Source of the DNA: Poecilobothrus nobilitatus
Lineage: Eukaryota; Arthropoda; Insecta; Diptera; Dolichopodidae
Reading direction: 5' to 3'
Length of the DNA stretch: 64,000 bases
NCBI GenBank assembly: GCA_947095535.1
Contig: OX352774.1
Span: forward strand, 249,637,825 to 249,701,824
The notes under the pieces are model-generated. The model had not been told where the DNA came from and ran no database searches. It worked only from the letters and a program-made list of their open reading frames with translations. Positions 12,963 to 24,927 of the stretch are shown here, in pieces; the first letter of the stretch is position 1; each line of letters opens with the position of its first letter. The position numbers and the translations under genes were made by a program.

Positions 12963-12963
12963 A

Positions 12964-13150
12964 GAGCCTCGGTGGCTGAATGGTAAATGAATGTGGCTTA
13001 TAAACCAAAGTAATGCGAATTTAAATCCTGCTAATAAATTTTATTTAAACAAAATATATAATAATACTTTAAGTATAATAGTTAATATTGGTATTTAAGA
13101 TATATAATTGCCTTTAATAGCCAATGGTTCAGTAATATTCCATCATCCTT
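12964..13150 (+). mobile_element. SINE-1 (copy b, diverged)
   Basis: Starts GAGCCTCGGTGGCTGAATGG, with an A-box-like TGGCTGAATGG at 12973-12983 and a degenerate B box (AATTTAAATCC, 13018-13028). The 3' module GCCTTTAATAGCCAATGG followed by TTCAGTAATATTCCAT at about 13110-13145 matches the end of the copy at 24646. The head is less like the other copies, so this may be an older insertion or a subfamily. It follows directly on the LINE tail. Confidence 0.75.
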
Positions 13151-16100
13151 AATGCTCAATTTACAGTATCTAAATTTATTATTTATTAAATTTATTTTTT
13201 TCTTAATACATAAGTATTAAGTACATATTAATATTGTACATAAGTATATATATTATACGTCTTATATTATACTTATATATATTTAATACAAAATCATTTA
13301 AAATTCATCAATTCTTATTTACTTATTAATATCATAAGAACAAAAATAAAAGACAAATTTAAATTACAATTAAAAATATAAAATCTAAAATAAATTTATA
13401 CGACATTAATTCTTTTTTCTAAATTTAAAATTATCAATTTTTCAAATGAAATATTAATATAATGTCAATGTAAAATATCTTTTATATATACTTACTTAGG
13501 TATATATATTATTTACTTAAATATAATTTCTATATAAATAATTTTATTCAAATTAAGTTATATCTTATAGATACTTTAAATCGTTCTTTTAAATAAAATA
13601 AATTAAAATCCTTAATCTTTAAACTAATAAAATTTAATTTTATGTTATAATAAAGTATTAAATAGTTTTATATAAGTATTGGAAATATTTTCTTATTTTG
13701 ATTCTTAATTTTTTAAAAAAAAATTTATAAGATTCATAACTTAAGTAGTTATATTTAAATATAATTGAAACAATAATTAAATTTATTTATTTTTATACTA
13801 TTTATATATAAGTATAGTAAATAAAAATTTTTAAATCCAACAAAGTCATATTTAAAAGGATAACTTTCGAATAAGTAAAAGTATATAGTAAAAACAAAAT
13901 AATAAATACTTATTTAAAATTAAATAAAATTGTTATACTTATATAACTTATTATTGTTATATATATATATATATAAATAAATATATATGAATATAATAAT
14001 AAATATATACATAATTGATGTTAACCAAAATTCAATTTAATTAACACTAAATAAAACTAACATTATATTTTATTTTATTGGGATTTTCTTAAATATTTTA
14101 TTATATTTTTATATTTTAAAAGTATGAATATATAAAAAAGATAATATACCATATATAAATAAATATTAAGTACTGAAATTATAATTTTAATTCATATTTA
14201 GAATTGTATTATTTGAATATTTTGCAGAAAAATAAAATCATTAAAAAAACTTTTCAAAATAAGATTTCCAATTTATAAATACTTTATATATACTTAATCC
14301 TATAATTAATCTAACAAAATACCATTAATATATAATATACCTTTCTCACACCTTTCATAATCAAACTATTATACAAATAAGTATTTCAAAAATTAAAACT
14401 TACACAATTTCCATATAAATACTTAACAAAGTTTATTAAAATGAAATTTTTTAACAGCAACAAAAAAAAAAAAAAAAAGAAAAACGAAAAAAAAATATAA
14501 AAAAAAAAATTCATTTATAACAATAAATATTATAAAAATAAATTAAACTAAACTAAATTTTTTTGTACATTTTTATACATAATATTTATACAACAATAAA
14601 TTATTTCCTTTTACGCCTTATGAAATGTGATTAGGGAAAAAAGGAAAAAAAAAAAAAAATGAACTGAAAACCTAAAATATAACAAAACAAAAAAAAAACA
14701 TAACTAAATAATAATTTCTTTTCCATTTGCAATCCTAAATAATACAAAACAAAAAAAAAGGAAAAAAAAAAATTAAAATCAACTTTTTAATGTCCAAAAT
14801 GAAAATTGTTTTTCATTTACAATCATTTCCATTCTTAATATTTCTAATATTTACCACCATTATTTTCCTCTCGCATCACTGTTTTTTTTATTCCTTTCCA
14901 TATAATTTATGTATGGATTTACTAAAGAAAAACTAAGAAAAAGCCTATTCATAACAAAATAACAACTAATAAAAACAAACAAACACAAAATACACACTAA
15001 ATCGCGTGACTACTCAAAAAGCCGACTAAAAAAAATTTTTTTTTTTTTTTTTTTTTTGTTATTTTTATTCTTTAATATTTTGTATTTTTACCTTGACTCG
15101 TCAACAAGGTGTAACCTATAGACAAATTAACAAAATGACAAGGACGATAAAACATTTAACCCTATTTATGAAATCAAAACAGAAAATAAAAATAAAAAAA
15201 AAATAATAATAATAAATAAGAAAAACAAAAATATAGAAAAGGACAACAAAGAAAGGATATAAAAAAAGGAAAATATGAAAAATGGAAAAAAAAAAAGAAT
15301 GATTTCAGATTTTTTTATTTTATTTAATAAACTATATATATATATATATATTCTGATTTTGAAATGATATTTTTTTTTGTTTTTTTTTTTGGGTTTTTTA
15401 TTTGAAAAATATAACTGTAATATTCTCTTATTAAAGAAACATTTATTATCACATTCACAATTATGTATTAGTTATATACCGTTAACTGTTATTAAAGAAA
15501 AGGACACAATAAAAAGAAAAATAGTTTAAGTATAAAGTGCAAAAAAAAAAAAAACAAAAACAATTTTTTGAAATGAGAAAAATGGATTTTGGACTTTTAA
15601 TTTTGTTACTTTATTTTGAAACAAAAAAAAAAAACAAATTTTTTTTTTTTATAAATAGCATAGAAGGTATTGATAAAAATCTTTATTTTAGTTTTTTTTT
15701 TACATTCCTTTTTTTTTTTTTTTGTTTTTTTTTTTTTTTTTTGTATAAAATGTAGACACAGCTAATTAAAGGAAATCAAAAAGTTAAACATTTTTGTAAT
15801 ACTTATTCACTACTTTTTTTTTTCCTTTTCTTCCTTTTAAGTGCTTAAAAAATGAAAAATAAAAGAAAAGTACTTAAGTGGTATATATATATATATATAT
15901 ATATAGTAATATAAAATTAAAATATAAAATAAAATAAGTTATATATAAGTAATATTGTATTTATTTTTTTTTTTTGCTTTTGTTCTTTCAATCTTGATTG
16001 TAAAAATTTTCTCTTTTAATTAGTACATTCGTCAATTAAAAAAGAAAAAAAACAAAAAAAAAAAAAAAGAAATATTACATAACAAGCAATTAAAATTATG

Positions 16101-18892
16101 AAAGATTGAATGAAAGGTTTAAATATGAATATACAAGTACTTATTTTACAAATTGAAAAAAAAAAAAAACAGTTCAATTTTAAAAATTGAATTTTTTGTA
16201 GTCATGCAGTATAGGTAAAATTTAATTTTAAAAATTTTCTTTCCTTCATCGTAGTAAGTAAAAAAAGGTATTTGTTCCGGAGAATTAAATAGTTTTGTGT
16301 ATTAATTTAAAGCTTTTCAAAAAAAAAAAAAAAAATTGGAAAAATCAGATCAGCTCTGTCCACGCCTATGTAAGTAATTCAAATTTCTATACTTATGGTA
16401 TAATTCTTACTTATGGAAATTTTTACTTTTTTAATACGAACATTAAGATATTTTACAGCAAAATATTTAGTAAAATTGATGATATTTATATTTTCCACCT
16501 ATGACGATTTACGGATATTCGTTTATCATATACAGTTAAATCTTGAAAAAATAACAGAATCTTCTCTTGACCAAAACATTACAATGGGTATATTAAAGGT
16601 CCATTAGCTCTATTGTTTGATGATAACGTGAAATAGTTTTTAGTAAATTAAAGCACTAAGCTGTTCCCGCTCGTCTATAAAAGTTTTCGTTGATTCCCAC
16701 CCACCTTCACAGACACATACATAAAATTTACATAAAGAAAAAACCGTATATAAAAGTTAAGTTGCGTTTAATAACCAACCAATTTCCTAACTATTTAATA
16801 ACATACAGAGAATATTTTTTTTAAGCTTGAATAATTGGGAATCGAGTTTCTATTTAAAACTTAGCTCCCGAATCTTAAAATATATTTTAATATTAAAACT
16901 ACTTTAGATTTCGCTTTGTGTTCGCATTAATACTTATTGTATGTAAGTATAAACAAGGATGCATTTATTTTCATTTTAATTAATTGATGGTCAGAAGAAA
17001 ATTACTAACATATATGGGGCAAAGCAAATTTTTTTTTTCTTAAATCTTTGAAAAGCTTTACTTCAAAAATTTTTGGGACTGAATAAATCTAATTAGTTTG
17101 ATTAGCATAGGTATTTGAATTTTTTTATAATCTAAAAATTTTATAAAAGAAAAAAAAAGCGTTTTATCTAGGTAAACGATATTTTTAATGTTTCTTTAAC
17201 TTGCATCAACCTAAGTTAGAACTAAGTATAAATTGAACGACTAACTCGAAATTTATTTAGTTAAATATACTGTAAAAAAACTGTAACTTTAAATCTAATA
17301 AACGAATAATGAAGGATTAAATAAAATATAAACTTAAATACAATGCAGAATAAAAAATTTATACTTAGAACCACCTATACATATATAAATATAAACTGAA
17401 ACATTGCATAAGAGTATAAATTTCGAAAATTACTTAAGAATTTCATGAAATTATTAAAAAAACAAATACATTGGAAAAAAATTTATTTTCATATTTTGCA
17501 TCATAAAATTATTCACACTGCATTCATATTCTGCATAAAGAAATTATTTTTTTTTTTTTTTATATTTAATAATTAATTTGTTTTTTTTTTCTTTGTTTCT
17601 TTAATATTTTAAATATAAATATATAAAAACTATTTTTGTTTTTGCTTATCTTTTTTTTTATTTACATTTATTTTGTTACGATTATAACCCAGTTCTTAAA
17701 AATATTTTGCAGTTGTTATATTCTAGAGAAATTATATAAAACAGTACAAAAACTATACAGATTCTAAACTAATAAAAAATGATTTTGACCCAATTCTCAA
17801 AAAAAAAAAATAAAAAATAAACAAATAAAACAAAAACAAAACTTTTTTATTTCAATTTTTCCAGTTTTTCATTTTTTTTTTTTTTTTTTTTTTTAATAAA
17901 ATAACGAATATAACTAATAACTTTTATTTTGTGTTGTTTTGTTTTTCTCTTCTATTTTCACAACAATTCACAACATATTATTAACAGGCATAAAATATAA
18001 AAAATTCATAAAGAATCTCAATAAGAAGGATTTTATGCAGGAATAAAAATAATAATAAAAAAAAAAATATACCCATATACGCACATGTATATATGCTTCT
18101 GTAATGTATATTCATTCAGAGATATATATACTATAGTATTGGACACCGTATTTGAGGCATTTATATGTCTACAAAGTAATGAAATTTGCCAAATCCTTTC
18201 CTAATTAAAGTATTCATCACAATGGATTGATTTATTATAGAGGATTTACTGTTATAAATTTATAGTCAAACTAAAAATAGTAAAAATGTTTCCTGTTTGA
18301 ACTTACGTTTATGATTTTATGATAAAATATAAATCAATCTAAAGATTTTGGGATTTAAGGAAATGAACGCGTTTAAGTTGAAGATGCACTAAATTATAAA
18401 AACCTCAATACAATTTACGCGTAGCATATAAAATAAAATTTTATAAAATCAAATCATCAACTTGAATTACATAAAACAACAAATGCTTTTATTTTTATGT
18501 CTTCAACTATAACACTGATTTCTACATAAAAAAAAATATGGGCGCATATAATTTCATTATTAGTTTTCTTTTATCTCCCTATTTTTATTAATTAATTTTT
18601 TTTTTTTATTTTTTTTTTTTTATTTCTTTACATAATTGATTTAACTATATATTATAGAAGAAATGTTTGAAAACTAATGAAAAATTAACATCAAAACCTA
18701 AAACTCAGATTTTATTCTCTTTACAATTTTTTTTCCCCTATAATTCTGTTTATTGTGATTAAAGAAAATCCCTATCTGAAGAAATATATTAATTTTTCGT
18801 TTTTATGAAAAGAACAAAAAAAAAAAAAAAAAAAACAAATCTTATTTGAAGGGAAAATTAATTTTGGTTAGTATAACAGACGTGACGTCATT

Positions 18893-18900
18893 AATCCACA
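18893..18900. promoter_or_regulatory. CRE-like palindrome TGACGTCA
   Basis: A full CREB/ATF consensus octamer in a region where CG is rare. No gene is visible nearby and one octamer can occur by chance, so this is only a marker for comparison with related species. Confidence 0.15.
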
Positions 18901-19477
18901 CTATTTATAAATAATTAAACGTGTGTCTTAACGTAATCAGTTTTTTTTTTTTTTTTTTTTTTGATGTTTTTTGTTTTACTTTTTTCATTCATTAAATGTT
19001 ACACGTTTACTAATTAATTATTAGATTAACGGAATTATTACTGATAATTAGTGGTAACTATTAAAAATTAATAATGATATTCTCTTTAGATAAAATTTTT
19101 AGAAATTTTTAATGATATATAAAAAGTTTTAGTAACAAAATTAAATTGCGATTTTAATAAATTTTTAATAATTACCATGTTTTTTTCTTGAATTGAATGG
19201 AAGGGATATAATTTCAATTTCTTTCTCAAAGAAAGTTTAGTGAAAATAAATGAAAAATTATATAAGTATATTATATAATAAATATTTAGGTAAAATTCAA
19301 CGATTAGGTAAGATTAGGTAAGATCAACCTTTTACATTAAATTTCCATTAAATGTACATAAAAAATTGGAAAATGAAAATGTTTAAAGTAATAGAAATTA
19401 AATAAAACACCCGTTAAATATAAAGCTATTAATGTATACATATTTAGAACAGGTATATTAAAGAATTGAATGAAAAA

Positions 19478-19520
19478 TTCAATACGAACGTACATACAAT
19501 ACGTATACGTTCGTATTGAA
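19478..19520. repeat. Perfect 15-bp inverted repeat
   Basis: TTCAATACGAACGTA (19478-19492) and its exact reverse complement (19506-19520) flank a 13-base loop. Each arm contains two CG dinucleotides, unusual here. Function unknown. It could be an extruding hairpin or a residue of a foldback element. Confidence 0.85.
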
Positions 19521-19995
19521 AAATACAAAAATATATAAAAATTGACTAAAACTCTTTAATCATTTTTTTTATTTTTAGTTTCACTTTTAGTTTAAAACTA
19601 TTATAATTTTTAGGTTTTTCCGCCATATTTTTAATGTCATTTTTTTATTAATTTTTCGCTTTTTTTTTCAAAGTTTTTATGAATTTCAAAAATATTAAAT
19701 TTTTCTTTTCTTTTTATTATTGCCCTTAAATTTTTTTATATTACATGTCTATCTACTGATTTTTCCTTTACTTATTCTTTTAATGATCAAAACTGGAAAA
19801 CAAATTCAATAATAAAAAAAAATAAATAAAATTTATTATTATATATATATATATATATAAACATATACACATAAAAATTATAAAAATCAAAATTTTTAAA
19901 AGAATAAGTTAAACATTAAAGCTTTAAAAGAAATACCTAATATAAAACTCAAACTCAAACTAAATTAAGAAATTTGTACGCTTTTTGTATTTAAA

Positions 19996-20765
19996 ACAAG
20001 TAAAAGTAACAGTAAGTCGATGCAACCGACTTATTTATACCCTACACCTAAAAAATTCAAATTAAATTAAAAATCCATAAGTTATTTTAGTTAGGTATTT
20101 AATATAACTAAGCTAAAAAAATAAATTCTTTTACAACATTTGTACAAAATTTCAGATTTATATCTTTATTAAATTCGAAAATATGCTTGTTAGGTCTTGG
20201 GAAGTGTGTGAGGGCACGCGGACCACCACCCCAATTCATTTCAAATTTTAGAGACATCAACAGGGTAGAACATTCTTATATCAAATTTCAAGTTTATATA
20301 TTTATTAATTTCGAAGATATGCTTGTTTGGTCTTGGGAGTTGTGTGGCAGATACCCGAACAACCATTCTAATTCATCTCAAATTTTAGGGATATCAGGGA
20401 TTCTGGAAAACACACCCTCGTACAAAATTTTAAGTTTCTATCTTTATTAATTTCGAAGATATGCGTATTCGGTTTTGGGAGTTCTATGGGAGGTACTCGG
20501 ACGCATGGACCGATTTCGCCCATTTACAATCCCCGCCTTACCTTAGTCATTGTTAACCTACAATATAAATTTTATCAATATAGCATAATTTTTTTTTGAG
20601 TTATCGTGCGTACGGACGGACGGACGGACAGACATCGCTAAATCGACTCAGGGAGTGATCCTGATTCACAATATATATACATGTCTATACCTAACTCGCT
20701 TCCTTTTGGTGGTTACAAACATCATACCAAAGTTAATATACCCTATACTTAATGTGTAGGATATA
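19996..20765 (+). mobile_element. Dispersed repeat family A, copy 2
   Basis: About 770 bp. It starts ACAAGTAAAAGTAACAGTAA with a perfect hairpin (AAGTCG/CGACTT) and TATACCCTACAC, and ends in a CCCTATAC...GTGTAGGATATA hairpin. It is collinear with 5551-6750 but about 430 bp shorter because it has about three internal units rather than six. Its second unit begins like unit 2 of copy 1 and ends like unit 5, as expected from unequal exchange between units. The (ACGG)n and ATCGCTAAATCGACTC module is retained. No coding capacity recognised. Confidence 0.85.
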
Positions 20766-21149
20766 ATAAAGTTAAAGAGTTTTGAAATAAAAGCACTAAC
20801 AACCAAAAAGCAAAAAAAAAAAAAAACGCTAGTAGTTAGTTTTTTTAAGAATTTTGCCCAACTATTATAAAAAACTAAAGCAAAATTTAATGCTAAAATA
20901 AGCTAAATATTAAAAGTCAATACTTTTCAATTCTTGTAACTTTAAATATAGATGTACTTATAACAACTTTTTAAAATATAAGTAAGTAAGTTAATTATTT
21001 ATTAGAAAAGTTCTTTTACAAATTTTTATCCAAATATATTTATTTCTTTAATATTCATTAATTTCAAAAAAATTTCAAATTAAAATTGTAAAATACAGTA
21101 AGTACTTATTTAATAAGTATTTATTTATATTATTATTACAAATCACATA
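20766..21149. other. AT-rich spacer
   Basis: Nothing recognised between family A copy 2 and the minus-strand SINE-1. Confidence 0.6.
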
Positions 21150-21290
21150 GGATATTACAATATTACAAAACTATCAGCTACTAAGACCATTACAGGTCGA
21201 ACACTATTATTATATCATATAATAAGGATTCCTTTTCAACTAATAAAACTTGCTATCCTGTGCAGAATTTGAACTCTGGCTTTTCTGCAA
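21150..21290 (-). mobile_element. SINE-1 (copy d, 5'-truncated)
   Basis: Read on the minus strand it has AGCCAGAGTTCAAATTCTGC (degenerate B-box region), then GCACAGGATAGC, and closes with GGTCTTAGTAGCTGATAG and TAATATT. These match the end of the tRNA-like head and the 3' module of the copy at 24646. The A-box half is missing. Loss of the 5' end fits incomplete reverse transcription. Confidence 0.7.
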
Positions 21291-22863
21291 TTTTAATAAT
21301 AAATTTAATAAGTAAAATTTTCAAATTTCCATTTTTTTTTTCTTTTTATTTTTTATTCAGATGTTATATATGTATAGTTATAACATACAAAAAAAAATTT
21401 AAAAATATCAGTTAACTTCTTCATTTTAATAAGAAACGAAAAAATATCATTGCATATCTTAAGGCGTATATTTTAATTTTTGAACTGAAAACCTAAAAAA
21501 AAAACCATCATAATTTATAAAAATAACTTTAACTTTATCTTATGACACAAAATAATAACACAAAATAATAAAATCAACTATAGTTATATATTAATATTAT
21601 TTTTAGTTAGTAAAACATTAATCAGATTACATTGTCATAATAGAACTGTTATAATAGAATTAAGGATTCAAAATTTTTACTATGCATTTTATTAATGAAT
21701 TTCTAATATTAATAAAATACTTTTTATTGCTTATCATTACTTTAATATTACATATTAATAATTTTAATTTAGATCTATAGATATACAAAATTACTGTAAT
21801 AAATTTTTATGTATTATAATTATAAAAATTAACAAAGGAGCAGGCATATATTATGTAAGTTTAATGACGATTATTAGAAAATTTATGAAACTATAAAATA
21901 TACCTATCAAATAAAATCTACAAACTTAATTACAGATACTTCTTAATTACAAAAAATTCTGTTCAATCAAAATCAAAAATTTACCAAATTTATTGATTTC
22001 AATATACATATATACTTACTTATATACATTTTTTCAAATAATTTGACCATTCGAAAGCCAAACAACAATAATTATATGATGATTTAAAGTAAAATTCATT
22101 TTTATATCCATCATCGGAATAAATATAAGCAAGGATATGGAAGAAATCAATTCAAAAATTTTACATTTTGCCACATGTGTTTATACATATATATAGTTAT
22201 ATATATAAAATGTATATACGTGTATGCATTACTTGTTCAAACCACACTAAGTAATCTATATAAATAGGATACGATATACTCATATGCAATTCTAATGTAT
22301 ATATTCTATAATTATAGTAATTTTTTGTTATTATGTTTTATTTTTTGTTCCAAAATAAAATACTTTTACATACATATTATATCTATACTTATATATAATT
22401 GTAAATGTTTTTAAACATGCCATGTTCTAATTTTCAGTTTACGAATATTCCCAATACAATAATTTGTAATTTTTTAAAGTATATATAATTTTTCTGTATT
22501 ATTTTTAACATTAAAAACACTTCTGGACTTAATTTCTCAATGAAATTTGTATATACATATATACGTATATATACATATATAAAATAGTTGTTGTAAATTG
22601 AAAAATTATAAAGGCTATTCATTAATATTTTTTCAATTTTTAAACTAATTTTTTTTTTTTTTGCTAAACAAAATGCTGTTAAATTTAAATTATACTTATA
22701 TATACATAAGTATATAACAGTAAAATCTTTACTAAGTACAAGTTGTGTTTTTTATGAAATCGGTAGACCTGGTTTTGTATAAGTATCATTAGCGTCAATT
22801 GAGTATAACTAGAAATTCTAAGGTTTTGTTTTGATTACATTTTAAACTTAAATAAAATTTTCT
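21291..22863. other. AT-rich gene-free stretch
   Basis: Nothing recognised. TA-rich microsatellite-like stretches near 22180-22210 and 22550-22580. Confidence 0.6.
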
Positions 22864-23370
22864 TCAAAAAATTTTTAATCTATAGATACAATGTGTTCTC
22901 AAAAAAAAAACCATAAATGGTACGAAAGTCTGTAAAGAAAAGTAAAGTTCTGTAGAACACAATGTTATAACTTTGAAAACTTCTGAAAATAAATTATTAT
23001 TACTTAAGTATACGACGTAAAGGAACATTTTTTCAAAACAAATATATGAATGAATGGATAATAAGTTATACATTTTCCTAAAATATATACAGACTCTGAA
23101 GGTTTTTTCATTATACTTACATATAATAATTTTTACAATATAAGAGCTCATCGAAATTAAAAACTTTTCTATTGTTCGTATTTCGATAGTTTCTTTTTCC
23201 AAGATTTAGGTTAAATCTCTCACATAAATCAAAGCATCTTTTAACGCTTCTTTTGCCAGAGTGGTATCATCGTGGCATAAACCTAGCGAAACTTCACACA
23301 AACTCTTGTTAAATTCGTTGTCCTATGTTTTGAAGGTGCGCACAAAATACACTACGAATGCATTTAGAGT
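22864..23370 (-). pseudogene. Broken protein-like reading frame, unrecognised
   Basis: On the minus strand one frame reads as plausible protein across two stops. It runs LNAFVVYFVRTFKT, then TAG (23323-23325), then DNEFNKSLCEVSLGLCHD, DTTLAKEALKDALIYVRDLT, then TAA, then ILEKETIEIRTIEKFLIS and on to a stop at 22864. Both stops are one C-to-T change from Gln codons (CAG, CAA). The segment is GC-richer than its flanks and rich in Asp, Glu, Leu and Ala rather than homopolymer-derived Lys and Phe. A good splice-donor match (GTAAGT) follows the coding-like part, so the last ~75 codons may be intron. I do not recognise the family. It could be a decayed retrocopy, a dead exon, or a real exon with different boundaries. 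The coding signal is suggestive, not proven. Confidence 0.35.
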
Positions 23371-24636
23371 TTAAAGATTACAGACTCGTTATTTCAGTTT
23401 TCATCAATCACATAAAAAAGAAATAAAAATAAAAATGTTCTTTATAACAAATCAGTATTTTGTTTTAATGTTCGTAATGGTAAGTTTAATTTAAGCTTAA
23501 GCTTCATGTAATAGTTTAATTAAAACTTTAAAGTCGTATTTACGTGTATTTCTGCGGTAGATAATTAAAATTTAATTTTATGTATTATTATTATATATAT
23601 TAAAAATTTCATTTTAAATTTTCTTTTATAAAATAATTTTCTTTAAAATAGTTTAAAAAAAAAAACATTTTTGTAAAAACAATATTTTTACAATAAAAAG
23701 ATTTTACATAAAGTAGAGAAAAATAGAATTAAACAAAATAAAATAAAAAAAGTTTTGGCATTTTTAAATATTATTTTTTAATTAAATTTTATATTGAAAA
23801 TAACAAAGAAGAAAAACAATATTCCTTTTCGATCCCGATAATATTTAAAAGAAAAGAATAAAGTTTTCTGGATTATTTCAAATATTTAAAGTTCAAAATA
23901 AAAAGATAAAAAAATATAAAACAAAAGTTCAAAAACAAAAAAAAAAATATCGACCCAACAAAATATAGGAGATATAAAAATAATTTTTTTTTTTTTTATA
24001 TATGAAAATAAATAAAGGATTTATTGAAAATTAGAATAATCCATTTTTTTATAACCCTACCCGAAACCCGAAATATTCCTAAAAAGAAATTTTAAAATAC
24101 ATATTAGAGCAATCAATTTAAAAATCATTTTTTTTTCTATATGTATAAATTTAAACCCGCCTTTTAACAAGACTTTAGAAAATTCTAAAAACAAGTCAAA
24201 TCCTTACCCATGATGAACCCTTATAATAATATGAAAAATCGAATATTTTTCAAACACAAATTTTTCCCAGCGTATCATTTACCTTGATAGAATGGAGTTT
24301 TTTTTTTTAAAGTTCATCAATGTCATTTTTAAGTAAAATTTATAGACTTTTATAATAATGTCTGAATAATGAAATATGAAGTTTTAAAATTACCGTAAAA
24401 GATATTTTCACGAATAATTAAACATATTTTCATCGTAATTTTTTTTTTTTTTTGTCAAATTCATGTTCATGATTTTCTCTTAATATAAAATTAACGTTTG
24501 CAATACTTTTTCAATTTTTTTATCTAAGTATCTAAGTTTAATTATTCATTTATTTAAATCTGAGTTTGCAATATATTACTAAACCCTCCGCTACAATAAT
24601 GCCATTAAGTATTTATAGGTTGATTGTTAATATTAA
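23371..24636. other. AT-rich gene-free stretch
   Basis: No gene or repeat family recognised. Confidence 0.6.
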
Positions 24637-24645
24637 ATATTTACA

Positions 24646-24918
24646 GGGGCTTCGGTAGCCTTGTGGGTAGACGTGTGGCGTATTAACCAAAGGAGTGTGG
24701 CTTCAATCCCTGCACAGGTCGTAAGTGTTTTTTTCTTTACCTACCCCCCTTACAACCAAATATAATGTAAATATATAGTATATAATATAAACAAAATAAA
24801 TAATAATAGTATATAATTTAATAATAGTATAAAAACCTATAATGGACTTTAGTAGCCGATGATTCAATAATATTGCATTACATTTATGTATGTAATATTA
24901 ATATAAATAAATAAATAC
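24646..24918 (+). mobile_element. SINE-1, tRNA-derived, best copy (copy c)
   Basis: The most complete copy. The head GGGGCTTCGGTAGCC holds an A box (TAGCCTTGTGGG, 24656-24667) and a B box (GGCTTCAATCC, 24699-24709), followed by CTGCACAGGTCGTAAG. An AT-rich body leads to the 3' module GGACTTTAGTAGCCGATG, ATTCAATAATATTGCATT at about 24844-24879, and a TAAA-repeat tail. The element is flanked by a perfect 9-bp direct repeat, ATATTTACA (24637-24645 and 24919-24927), the expected target-site duplication of target-primed reverse transcription. Transcription would be by RNA polymerase III from the internal promoter. The intact duplication suggests this is among the younger insertions here. Confidence 0.9.
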
Positions 24919-24927
24919 ATATTTACA

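Larger units (their letters stand above)
13151..19995. other. Very AT-rich gene-free stretch
   Basis: No gene or clear transposon recognised across almost 7 kb. It contains (TA)n at 15882-15905, many homopolymer tracts, one slightly GC-richer patch at 16600-16720 (with TATAAAAG at 16676-16683), a CRE-like octamer near 18893 and a perfect inverted repeat at 19478-19520. Confidence 0.65.

Noticed and set aside
16600..16720. A promoter with TATAAAAG
   Set aside because: TATA-like strings are frequent in this composition and no coding start or initiator follows.
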